Shown: piece after piece, positions 44,901 to 53,365 of the stretch | Position numbering within the stretch: the stretch's first letter is position 1 | Layout: every line of letters begins with the position of its first letter | Source: [Scytonema hofmanni] UTEX 2349 | Lineage (GTDB): Bacteria; Cyanobacteriota; Cyanobacteriia; Cyanobacteriales; Nostocaceae | Length of the DNA stretch: 64,000 bases | NCBI RefSeq assembly: GCF_000582685.1 | Contig: NZ_ALWD01000163.1 | Location: forward strand, 62,001-126,000 | Direction of reading: 5' to 3' | The notes under the pieces: generated by a model | Databases searched by the model: none | The model's input: only the letters and a program-made list of their open reading frames with translations | Told to the model about the DNA's origin: nothing | Translations under genes and position numbers: made by a program

Positions 44901-47464
44901 TTCAAAATTCCATTTATTCAGCTTCTAATTTACCAGTAGCATCGCAGATATTCGCCCAGACTAATACTGACCGCAAAGCGGAAGCTGATAGGTTATTTAA
45001 TCAAGGTATTCAGCAATTTCAAACTAGTCAGTTTGAAGCTGGATTAGACTCTTGGCAACAAGCACTACAAATCTACCGAGAAATAAAAAACCGACAAAAT
45101 GAGGGGAAAACCCTGGGTAATCTTGGTAATGCTTATTATTTTATAGGAAACTACCCAAAAGCGATTGATTACTACCAGCAATGTTTAGCGATCGCCCGTG
45201 AGATTAAAGACCGTAAAAGCGAGGGACAATCTCTAGGTAATCTCGGTCTTGCTTATGATAGTTTAGGAAACTACCCAAAAGCGATTGAGTATCATGAACA
45301 AAGTTTGGCGATCGCAAAGGAGATTAAATACCGTCAAGGTGAGGGCGCAGCATTGGGTAATCTTGGTCTTGCTTATGACAGTTTAGGAAACTACCCAAAA
45401 GCGATTGAGTATCATGAACAAAGTTTGGCGATTGCTCGTGAGATTCAAAATCGTCGAGGTGAGAGCGCAGCAATGGGTAATCTTGGTAGCGCTTACTTTT
45501 CTTTAGGAGACTACCAAAAAGCAATTGATTACCACCAACAAAGTTTAGTTATAGCTAGAGATATTAAAGACCGTAAAGGCGAAGGTGGTGAGCTGAGTAA
45601 TCTCGGCAATGCTTACGTTTCTTTAGGAGACTACCAAACAGCAATTGATTTTTACCAACAGAGTTTAGTAATTGCCAGAGAGATTAAAAACCGCAAAGGA
45701 GAGGGTAGCGTCCTGGGAAATCTTGGTATGGTTTACCAGAAGCAGGGAAATTACCCGAAAGCGATTGAGTACCATCAGCAACGTTTAGTAATTGCTAGAG
45801 AGATTGGAGATCGTGAAGGTGAGAGCAACGCTCTCGGTAATCTAGGTGTTGTTTATTATTCTCTTGCAAACTATCCAAAAGCGATTGATTATTCTCAGCA
45901 GTTTTTAAGTAAAGCTAGAGAGATTAAATATCTTCTGGGAGAGGGAACCGCTTTAAATAATTTAGGATTTGCTCTCTACAAATCTGGTGATATTGTCGCA
46001 GCAGAAAAAACTCTGTACGAGGGAATTAAAGTTTATGAATATCTCCGAAATACAAAATTAAATGATACTAGCAAAGTCTCTATCTTTGAAACGCAAAGAA
46101 GTGCATATAATACTCTGCAACAAGTTCTTATTGCTCAGAATAAAACTGATGCAGCTTTAGAAATAGCCGAGCGAGGAAGAGGACGTGCCTTTGTAGAGTT
46201 ACTCGCTTCTCAAGTATCTTCTAACCCTCAAGAACAATTATCTAACCCACCAAATATTGACCAAATTAAACAAACTGCCAAATCACAAAACGCCACATTG
46301 GTACAATATTCAATTATTACTGATGACTTCAAAGTAGCAGATAGACAAGAAACCAAAGAATCAGAGCTATATATCTGGGTGATAAAACCTACAGGTGAAG
46401 TTACATTCCGCAAAGCAGACCTTAAACCTCTGTGGCAAAAAGAAAATATAAATTTAAATAGCTTCGTTACCATCAGTCGTCAATCAATCGGTGTTAGAAG
46501 TCGCGGGATTCAAGTATCTTACAAACCCAGTTTATCCAAAGGGGAAAATAATTTAAAACGACTACATGAACTGTTAATTAATCCTATCGCTGACTTATTA
46601 CCTAAAAAAGAAACTGACAAAGTAATCTTCATACCTCAAAATTCATTATTTCTTGTACCCTTCCCCGCATTGCAGGATAAAAAGGGTAAATATCTGATAG
46701 AAAAACATACTATTCTCACCTCACCCTCAATTCAGGTTTTAGATTTAACCCGTCAGCAACGTCAAAAGGTAAGGAAAAGTTCAACAAGTGTGGCAGCAGA
46801 GCTTAATTTCACATCTCCACTCATTGTAGGTAATCCTACCATGCCGAAAGTTGCCTTAAAAATTGGGGATAAACCGCAACAATTAACTTCCTTACCTGGT
46901 GCAGAGAAAGAAGCCAAAGCGATCGCATCCTTATTTAACACCCAAGCTTTAATTGGCAATAACGCTACAGAAGCAGCGATTGTACAACGCTTACCCCAAG
47001 CGGGAATTATTCATTTTGCCACCCACGGCTTATTTGATGATATTCGAGGATTAGATAGTGCGATCGCTCTCACACCAGAAAATCCTAATTCCCTCTCATC
47101 ATCTCTAACCAAGGAAGATAAAAAGCGCGATGGACTATTAACAGCAGAAGAAATTCTCGATCTGAAAATCAACGCTGATTTGGTTGTTCTCAGTGCTTGT
47201 GACACAGGTAGAGGTCGAATAACTGGTGATGGTGTTATTGGTTTATCTCGTTCTTTAATTAGTGCTGGTACTCCCAGTGTAATTGTCTCTTTATGGGCTG
47301 TAGATGATGGTTCAACTGCCTTTTTAATGACTGAATTTTATCAAAATTTGCAACAGAAACTTGACAAAGCCACTGCATTACGAAACGCCATGCTTACCGC
47401 TAAGAAAAAATATTCTAGTCCATCTCAATGGGCTGCTTTTACTCTTATTGGGGAGTCGGAATAA
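41921..47464 (+). CDS. Exported triplicated TPR-CHAT protein
   Basis: 1847 residues; the second ATG (41927) has the better-placed GAGG box. After a signal peptide ending in LPMVFAASRVLAQS come three successive modules, each starting with (N)ERKAEADRLL, running through 40-residue TPRs (consensus LGNYPKAIEYHQQSLAIARE), and ending with the pre-CHAT helix ETQRNTYNTLQKVLIAQNK and AERSRARAFVELLASRL. Modules start near residues 45, 465 and 1010. Each later module is preceded by a relict signal-peptide end (LPLVFTASQILAQT, LPVASQIFAQT). Only the last has the CHAT domain, with H1702 in HFATHG and C1760 in LSACDTG. It follows the inactive CHAT gene by 11 bp, so both are likely co-translated. Confidence 0.9.
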   Translation: MTMRSCKLGLGVFICLLAVVSTSLGSSLPMVFAASRVLAQSNTERKAEADRLLNEGFDYRRFGKVELALKSHGQALQIYREIKDRRGEAMALSAFGDVYINLGNFPKGIEYFQQSLAIARSIKKPDIEFWILSYLGSAYSGLGNYPQAIEYAEQSLIISRQLKDKQKEGNALQDLGTVYRKLGDYQKAIDYVEQGLKIAREVKNDLEEGSALKELGEIYWYEGDYAKAIEYFQQGLKIFRDIKRPYAESTALDGLGRVYWKQGNYSKAVEYFTQGLRISREFKDRRGEGIDLLNLSNVYSEQGNYPIAIDYLQQSLLIAEETKNLLSKGKILNNLGNIFYKQGKLALAETTLIESLKVKESLRDSKLGDNQKVSLYETQRNTYNTLQKVLIAQNKIDAALEIAERSRSRAFVELLASRLTANANDDLKSPQALQKQKNTKLQNTTFVQNSIFSSSNLPLVFTASQILAQTNNERKAEADRLLNQGIQQYQTSQLTAALKLWEQALQIYREIKDRQGEGKVLANIGLVHDAFGEYRKAIEYQENALNIFREIGNRQNEGKALGNLGNAYIDLGDYQKAFYYYNENLKIAREIKDPQSESDALGNIGLVYDAWGKYPKAIEYHQQRLAIAREIQDRFGEGQSLGNIGIAYDALGNYRKAIKYHQQALVINRQIKNRRGEAISLGNLGNAYHSLGNYPEAIKYHQQSLTIKREIQDRRGEGISLVNLGNTYHSLGDYPKAIEYHQQSLAIAREIKYRNGEGAALGNLGIAYQASGNYPKAIEYQQQRLALAREIQDRLGEGQSLGNIGAAYDTLGDYPKAINYYQQSLAIALEIKDRLGQGSALGNLGTAYGALGDYPKAIDYQQQRLKIAREIKDRLGEGQSLNNLGLVFYKQGKLTLAESTLIECIKVLESLRGRELKDSEKISIFETQRNTYNILQKVLIAQNKTDAALEIAERSRARAFVELLASRLTANDDFKSPQPLEKQKNTKLQNTTFVQNSIYSASNLPVASQIFAQTNTDRKAEADRLFNQGIQQFQTSQFEAGLDSWQQALQIYREIKNRQNEGKTLGNLGNAYYFIGNYPKAIDYYQQCLAIAREIKDRKSEGQSLGNLGLAYDSLGNYPKAIEYHEQSLAIAKEIKYRQGEGAALGNLGLAYDSLGNYPKAIEYHEQSLAIAREIQNRRGESAAMGNLGSAYFSLGDYQKAIDYHQQSLVIARDIKDRKGEGGELSNLGNAYVSLGDYQTAIDFYQQSLVIAREIKNRKGEGSVLGNLGMVYQKQGNYPKAIEYHQQRLVIAREIGDREGESNALGNLGVVYYSLANYPKAIDYSQQFLSKAREIKYLLGEGTALNNLGFALYKSGDIVAAEKTLYEGIKVYEYLRNTKLNDTSKVSIFETQRSAYNTLQQVLIAQNKTDAALEIAERGRGRAFVELLASQVSSNPQEQLSNPPNIDQIKQTAKSQNATLVQYSIITDDFKVADRQETKESELYIWVIKPTGEVTFRKADLKPLWQKENINLNSFVTISRQSIGVRSRGIQVSYKPSLSKGENNLKRLHELLINPIADLLPKKETDKVIFIPQNSLFLVPFPALQDKKGKYLIEKHTILTSPSIQVLDLTRQQRQKVRKSSTSVAAELNFTSPLIVGNPTMPKVALKIGDKPQQLTSLPGAEKEAKAIASLFNTQALIGNNATEAAIVQRLPQAGIIHFATHGLFDDIRGLDSAIALTPENPNSLSSSLTKEDKKRDGLLTAEEILDLKINADLVVLSACDTGRGRITGDGVIGLSRSLISAGTPSVIVSLWAVDDGSTAFLMTEFYQNLQQKLDKATALRNAMLTAKKKYSSPSQWAAFTLIGESE

Positions 47465-47566
47465 ATCTAGTCATAATTGCCTTGGCTATGATTAATGCTC
47501 ACAAAATAGATCGATAAATGCTTGTATTGTGTCAGCTAAATTTATTGAAACTTAGGAAAATTAAAG

Positions 47567-50500
47567 ATGAAAACAGATATTACACCAAAATTAATCTCAA
47601 CAGGTAATCAATTTAATCTGGCAATATTGAGGGTAGCATCAATCATTACTATTGCTGGATTATTAAGTGGTATACCAGCAGCTACTGCACTTAAATCCAA
47701 GCAAGAAATTATTGCTCAGAACTCACCTTCTCCAACTTCTCAAGCAACATCTACAGATAAATTATTGCAAGAAGGAATCACGCAGCTACGCGAATATAAA
47801 CTCAGGGATGCTGAAAAAACCTTTCAACAAGTGTTATTGCAAAGACGACAACAAAATGATGCTGTCGTTCTAAACTATCTAGGCGAAGTTTATAATTTAT
47901 TGAGTCAGCCAACACAGGCTTTAAAGTTTTCTCAAGAAGCTTTAGCAATCGCTCAAAAATTAAATAATCGCCCACAGGAAGCAGAAGCACTAGATAATAT
48001 TGGTAATGCCTACAGTGGATTTAAACAATATTCAAAAGCGTTGGATAATTTTCAAAAAGCTTTGATTATTTGGCGAGAAATTAAAGATATTAAGGGTGAG
48101 GCAAGTAGTTTAAGTAATATTGCTACGGTTTATATTAATCAAGGTTATTTTTCTAAGGCTGTAGAAGTTTTAGAGCGATCGCTATCTATTCGACGACAAA
48201 TTAAAGATAGTTTTAACGAACCAGAAACAATTGCTTTATTGGGTTTTAGTCACTATGCTTTGGGTAAAATTGACCAAAGCTTTGAGATGTTAAATCAAGC
48301 TTTAAAGCTTAGTCGTCAGGTAAATAATCCTAAAGCTGAAAGTACTGCACTAATGTCAGCAGCGACAGTTAATATTTTATCAAGACAAGCTGACAAACAA
48401 CTAGAGTATATGCAACCAGCATTGGTACTTGCTAAACAAAGCGGTAATCTATTGGAAGAAATGAAACTTCTTGCTTATATTGCAGATGCTTATAATGAGT
48501 TAAAGAAGCCTAAAAAAGCACTTGAATACAGTCAGCAAAGTTTAGAAATAGCTCAGAAAGCATTAGCTATTTATCAAAAACAAAAAAATCGTGCTGAAGA
48601 AGCTCAAATTTTGATAAATATTGCCTCATTTTATAGTAAGCAGCAACAGTATGACAAAGCCTTAGCATTATATCAGCAAGCTTTAGGAATTTTTCAAGAG
48701 ATCAAGCAGCGAGAATTAGAATTAGACACTCTCAGTAACATCGCTTCTATTTATAACCAGCAACAAAAATTTGATAAATCTTTAGAACTATACAAGCAGG
48801 CACTGATAATTTTTCGAGAACTCAAGAATCCTCCGGCACAATCAACGCTGCTTAGTTCAATAGCAATAACCTACAAAAATTTACAGCAGCATCAAAAAGC
48901 AATTGAATATTCCCAACAAGCTTTAGCAATTTCTCAAGAAAATCAACTACCTTTATTTGAAGCTATTAATCTTTACGGAATATGTCATATTCACTTTGAT
49001 TTGAAACAGTACAATCAAGCAGCAGATAGCTGCAAGCAAACTTTAAGCCTTTTTCAAAAAATCAAAATTCCAGATACCTCAAATATTAGTATTATTAATT
49101 ATTTAGGATTAATACACGAAGAACAACAAAATTACTCTCAGGCAGAAATATATTATAAACAAGTTTTGGCTATACAAGAAAAATTACATGGTTCTGATAG
49201 TATTGAAATTATTCAGAATATCCAAAAGTTAGGTTATGTCTATGATAATCAAGGTAAATATCGGGAAGCTTTACCATATTTTCAACGCGCTTTGACTATT
49301 ACAGAAAAAGCTCATGGTTTAGAACATCCAGAAGTTGTTAAACGGATTTGGCATTTGACTAATATTCACATCAAGTTAGCAAATTACCAAGAAGCATTAA
49401 AATTTGCTCAACGCGCTTTAGAAATTACTAAAAAGGTACATGGTTCCAAACATGATGATGTTGCAACTAGTCTTAATAATCTAGGTAATATATATAGAAA
49501 TCTCGGAAAATACCAAGAAGCTTTATTAAATCATAAGCAAGCCTTATCAATTTTGGAAAATATTTCTAAAAATGGTGATTTTTGGAGTGATTTTAATTTA
49601 GCAAATCAGCTTAATAATTTAGCATCTCTCTATCAAGACTTTGGTAATTATCAAGAAGCTGAAACTTTATTTCAACGTAGTTTCAACATTCGTGAAAAGT
49701 TATATCAGAATGCGTTGACAGCCAAACCTCCTGAAAAAGATTATAAAATCAATTCTTTAGCTGGAAGAGTTGCTGGTAGTCTTAATAATTTAGCTAATTT
49801 ATATCAAGATAAAGGAAATTATACGGAAGCAGTAAAGCTTCATCAACAAGCTTTATCTCTTCATGAAAAAGCATTTGGAAAAGAACATCCTGATGTTGCT
49901 TTGAGTCTAAGTAATCTTGCTTCTGCTTATAGACAGTTAGGAAAGTATCAGGAAGCGATACCTTTGCTAGAACGTGCTTTGCAAATAAACCAAAATTATT
50001 TTGGTGCAGAACACCCACAAGTTGCATCAAACCTTAATATATTAGGGATACTATACCAAGAGCAAGGTAAATTTAAACAAGTACTGGATTTATATCAACG
50101 TGCATTAAAAATTCGGGAAAAGGCATTTGGTAACGAGCATCCGTTAGTTGCTAGCAGTCTCAATAATCTTGCTGGTTTCTATAGCACACAAGGTAATTAT
50201 CAACAAGCAATGGATCTATATAAACGTGCTTTTGAAATCCGTCAGAAAATATTTGGTGATGAACATCCAGATGTTGCTAGTAGCTTGAGTAATTTGGCAA
50301 GTGTATATCAAGATCAGGGTAAATATCAAGAAGCCCTTTCCTTACATAAACGTGCTTTAGAAATTCGAGAAAAACTCTTAGGTTCCGAACATCCAGATAT
50401 CACTATTAGTCTTAATAATTTAGCAGAATTATACACAACACAAGGAAAATATCAACAAGCAATAGAGTTACATCAACGCGCTCTTGCTATTAAGAATAAA

Positions 50501-53293
50501 GTATTTGGTATAGAGAATATTAACAGTGCCAGAAGTATTAGTAATTTGGCTAGTCTTTACGCTGATATAGGCAACTATAAAGAAGCTCTTCCTTTATTTC
50601 AAAGTGCTTTAGCTATACGAGAAAAAATATTAGGTTCTGAACATCCTGATGTTGCCAAGACTCTTAACAGCTTAAGTCTATTCTACGCAGAGCAAGGTAA
50701 CTATCCAGAAGCACAAAAACTTAGCCAACGCGCTTTATATATTCAAGAAAAAGCATTTGGTAAAGAACATCCTGATGTTGCATCAAGCATCAATAATCTC
50801 GCTGAAATCTACAAAAGCTTGGCTAAATATAACGAAGCCATAGAATTACACCAACGCGCTAAAGCAATTAATGAAAAAGTATTTGGTACAGAACATTCCC
50901 AGATAGCATATAGCCTGAACAATTTAGCTGGTGCATATTTAGCCCAAGGGAATTATCCAGAAGCACTAAAGTTATATCAAGAAGCTTTGAAAATTAACAA
51001 AAAGGCATTTAATGATGAGCATCCCTTAGTTGCTCAATCACTGCAAAACTTGGCTAATTTATATAGTGATTTGGGGAATGATAAAGAGGCTGAAGCTTTA
51101 TACGAAAAAGCTTTAACTGTCAGCGAAAAGGTGTTTGGTAGTAATCATCCGATGGTTGCGACAATCGCTAGCAATCTTGCATCTACTTATTATCACCAGG
51201 AAAATAATACTGAGGCAGAAAAATTGATGCAACGTGCTTTAGACATCCGAGAACAGGTATTTGGAGCAAATCATCCTGATGTTGCCCTCAGTCTGAATAA
51301 TTTAGCTCTTTTATATAATAACCAAGATAAACATCAAGAATCTCTTCAGCTTTTACAACGTTCTTCAGGTATCTTGGAAAAAGTATATGGTACTAATCAT
51401 CCCCAAGTTGCACTCAATTTAAGTAACCAAGGTTGGACTTATTATCTTTTAGGAAATAATCAAAAAGCACTGGAACTCTTGCAAAAATCGCTTTCGATGA
51501 CAGAAAGCTTTTTTGGCTCCCAACATCCAGGTGTTGTTAAAGATTTAAGATTACAAGCTTATGCATACCATGCTCAAGGTGATATAAACCGTGCTATTGA
51601 AGTGAGAAATCGCAGTTTAGATATTAGCGATCGCAATCTCAATATTATCCTTGGCATCGGTTCAGAACGCCAAAAACAAAACTATATGATGGCGTTAATC
51701 AGTGATTCAACCAGCACCACAGTTTCCTTACACCTCCAGTCAGCACCCAATAATTCCGAAGCTGCAAAACTCGCTCTCACCACAATCCTTCGCCGGAAAG
51801 GACGTATACTTGATGTTCTCAGTGATAGTCGTAGCTGGTTACGACAAAACCTTACCCCAGAAAACCAAAAATTATTTGACGAACTCACAACCATCAGTTC
51901 CCAACTTGCAAGACTCACATACACTGAATCTAGTAACTTTGGTAAAGAATTTGCAAAACTCCAAGCTGAGTACGACAAATTAGAAGCAGAACTCTCTAAA
52001 CGTAGCAGCGAATTTCGCACTGTCACTCAAATTACCACAATTGAATCAGTGCAAAAATTAATACCTACTGATGCAGCTTTAGTAGAATTTACGCTGTATC
52101 AACCCTTAATCAATCCCAAAGCTGGAAAAAAGAGCGATCGCTATGGCAAACCCCATTATGCTGCATATATCCTAACATCCCAAGGCGCACCACAATGGGT
52201 AGATTTAGGAGAAGCGGAAGCTATTGATCGAGAAATTACTGAATTTGGTGAAATTCTGCAAACTAAATCCCGCGATGTCAAACCAGTTGCGCGTCGCTTG
52301 GATAGCAAACTCATGCAACCCATCCGCAAACTATTGGGTGACAAGCGAAAACTGCTACTTTCTCCCGACAGCCAGCTGAATCTAATTCCCTTCGCTGCGC
52401 TGGTAGATGAAAATAACCGCTATTTGGTAGAAAATTACACTATTAATTACCTTACTACCGGACGTGACTTACTGCGCTTATCAAACCAAGCACCCAGCCG
52501 TCAAACACCTGTGGTGATGGCAAATATTGATTTTGGCAATGCTGCAAGTAATTTATCTCTGTCGGGAAAAGGCGATCGCCAAACAAAACGTTCCTCGGAA
52601 TTTGACAGACTAAAATTCTCACCCTTACCAGGAACAAAGGAAGAAGCCGAAGCCATTACCCCCTTATTAAAAGATGTCAAACTCCTAACAGGCAATCAAG
52701 CCACAGAAGACGCATTGAAACAAGTGCGATCGCCCAGTATTTTACATATCGCTACTCACGGTTTCTTTCTCACCGATGAAAAAATAGACTTTCCAGATAT
52801 TCAAGATTTAGCTGTGGCAAATCGCGGAATCAATGTCAAACTTGGTTCCAAGGTGAGTAAAAACATTCAAAATCCCCTCTTACGTTCTGGTATTGCGTTA
52901 GCTGGGTTTAACAACCGTCGCAGTGCTGATGAAGATGGTGTACTGACAGCCTTAGAAGCATCTTCTTTAAATTTATCGGGTACTAAATTAGTCGTACTTT
53001 CCGCTTGTCAAACAGGAGTGGGTAAAGCCACCAACGGCGAAGGGGTATATGGTTTGCGTCGTGCTTTTGTGATGGCTGGTACCCAAAGTCAGTTAATTAG
53101 TCTCTGGAATGTTGATGATTTGGGAACTAAAGAACTGATGGTGAAATATTACGGACGATTAATCAAAAATGAAGGACGTTCCGAAGCCTTGCGACAGACG
53201 CAATTAGAAATGTTGAAGTCCCAGCAGTATCAACATCCTTTTTACTGGGCTGCTTTCATCCCTTCTGGCGATTGGACTCCTGCTAAATTTTAG
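47567..53293 (+). CDS. Exported TPR-CHAT protein, tandem paralogue 1
   Basis: 1908 residues. Signal peptide: LRVASIITIAGLLSGIPAAT. TPRs run from about 65 to 1330. The first part is of the 40-residue kind; from about residue 550 they are the 42-residue kinesin-light-chain-like kind with the consensus EKAFGKEHPDVALSLNNLA. A helical pre-CHAT region (ILRRKGRILDVLSDSRSWLR) precedes the CHAT domain, whose catalytic H1731 is in HIATHGFF and C1814 in VLSACQTGVG. Only this gene and 53366 have the LACQTG-like VLSACQTG box in the window. No island motif precedes it. It is 1.9 kb-aligned at its 3' end to the next gene. Confidence 0.9.
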   Translation: MKTDITPKLISTGNQFNLAILRVASIITIAGLLSGIPAATALKSKQEIIAQNSPSPTSQATSTDKLLQEGITQLREYKLRDAEKTFQQVLLQRRQQNDAVVLNYLGEVYNLLSQPTQALKFSQEALAIAQKLNNRPQEAEALDNIGNAYSGFKQYSKALDNFQKALIIWREIKDIKGEASSLSNIATVYINQGYFSKAVEVLERSLSIRRQIKDSFNEPETIALLGFSHYALGKIDQSFEMLNQALKLSRQVNNPKAESTALMSAATVNILSRQADKQLEYMQPALVLAKQSGNLLEEMKLLAYIADAYNELKKPKKALEYSQQSLEIAQKALAIYQKQKNRAEEAQILINIASFYSKQQQYDKALALYQQALGIFQEIKQRELELDTLSNIASIYNQQQKFDKSLELYKQALIIFRELKNPPAQSTLLSSIAITYKNLQQHQKAIEYSQQALAISQENQLPLFEAINLYGICHIHFDLKQYNQAADSCKQTLSLFQKIKIPDTSNISIINYLGLIHEEQQNYSQAEIYYKQVLAIQEKLHGSDSIEIIQNIQKLGYVYDNQGKYREALPYFQRALTITEKAHGLEHPEVVKRIWHLTNIHIKLANYQEALKFAQRALEITKKVHGSKHDDVATSLNNLGNIYRNLGKYQEALLNHKQALSILENISKNGDFWSDFNLANQLNNLASLYQDFGNYQEAETLFQRSFNIREKLYQNALTAKPPEKDYKINSLAGRVAGSLNNLANLYQDKGNYTEAVKLHQQALSLHEKAFGKEHPDVALSLSNLASAYRQLGKYQEAIPLLERALQINQNYFGAEHPQVASNLNILGILYQEQGKFKQVLDLYQRALKIREKAFGNEHPLVASSLNNLAGFYSTQGNYQQAMDLYKRAFEIRQKIFGDEHPDVASSLSNLASVYQDQGKYQEALSLHKRALEIREKLLGSEHPDITISLNNLAELYTTQGKYQQAIELHQRALAIKNKVFGIENINSARSISNLASLYADIGNYKEALPLFQSALAIREKILGSEHPDVAKTLNSLSLFYAEQGNYPEAQKLSQRALYIQEKAFGKEHPDVASSINNLAEIYKSLAKYNEAIELHQRAKAINEKVFGTEHSQIAYSLNNLAGAYLAQGNYPEALKLYQEALKINKKAFNDEHPLVAQSLQNLANLYSDLGNDKEAEALYEKALTVSEKVFGSNHPMVATIASNLASTYYHQENNTEAEKLMQRALDIREQVFGANHPDVALSLNNLALLYNNQDKHQESLQLLQRSSGILEKVYGTNHPQVALNLSNQGWTYYLLGNNQKALELLQKSLSMTESFFGSQHPGVVKDLRLQAYAYHAQGDINRAIEVRNRSLDISDRNLNIILGIGSERQKQNYMMALISDSTSTTVSLHLQSAPNNSEAAKLALTTILRRKGRILDVLSDSRSWLRQNLTPENQKLFDELTTISSQLARLTYTESSNFGKEFAKLQAEYDKLEAELSKRSSEFRTVTQITTIESVQKLIPTDAALVEFTLYQPLINPKAGKKSDRYGKPHYAAYILTSQGAPQWVDLGEAEAIDREITEFGEILQTKSRDVKPVARRLDSKLMQPIRKLLGDKRKLLLSPDSQLNLIPFAALVDENNRYLVENYTINYLTTGRDLLRLSNQAPSRQTPVVMANIDFGNAASNLSLSGKGDRQTKRSSEFDRLKFSPLPGTKEEAEAITPLLKDVKLLTGNQATEDALKQVRSPSILHIATHGFFLTDEKIDFPDIQDLAVANRGINVKLGSKVSKNIQNPLLRSGIALAGFNNRRSADEDGVLTALEASSLNLSGTKLVVLSACQTGVGKATNGEGVYGLRRAFVMAGTQSQLISLWNVDDLGTKELMVKYYGRLIKNEGRSEALRQTQLEMLKSQQYQHPFYWAAFIPSGDWTPAKF

Positions 53294-53299
53294 CCCCAA

Positions 53300-53334
53300 T
53301 TTTGGCATATCCTCCCAACAGCTAGAAATATACA
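53300..53334 (+). promoter_or_regulatory. Island motif copy E, between the tandem TPR-CHAT genes
   Basis: TTTTGGCATATCCTC from 53300, 14 bp between GCATA and AGAAATA (53324-53330). It begins 7 bp after the upstream stop and ends 35 bp before the ATG at 53366. Confidence 0.65.
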
Positions 53335-53365
53335 TCACCAACCCGCATAAAAGAGACAAAAAATC

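Noticed and set aside
43700..46000. Regular 120-bp DNA repeats suggesting a CRISPR or satellite array
   Set aside because: The period is exactly 40 codons, the frame is open throughout, and the repeats encode TPRs.
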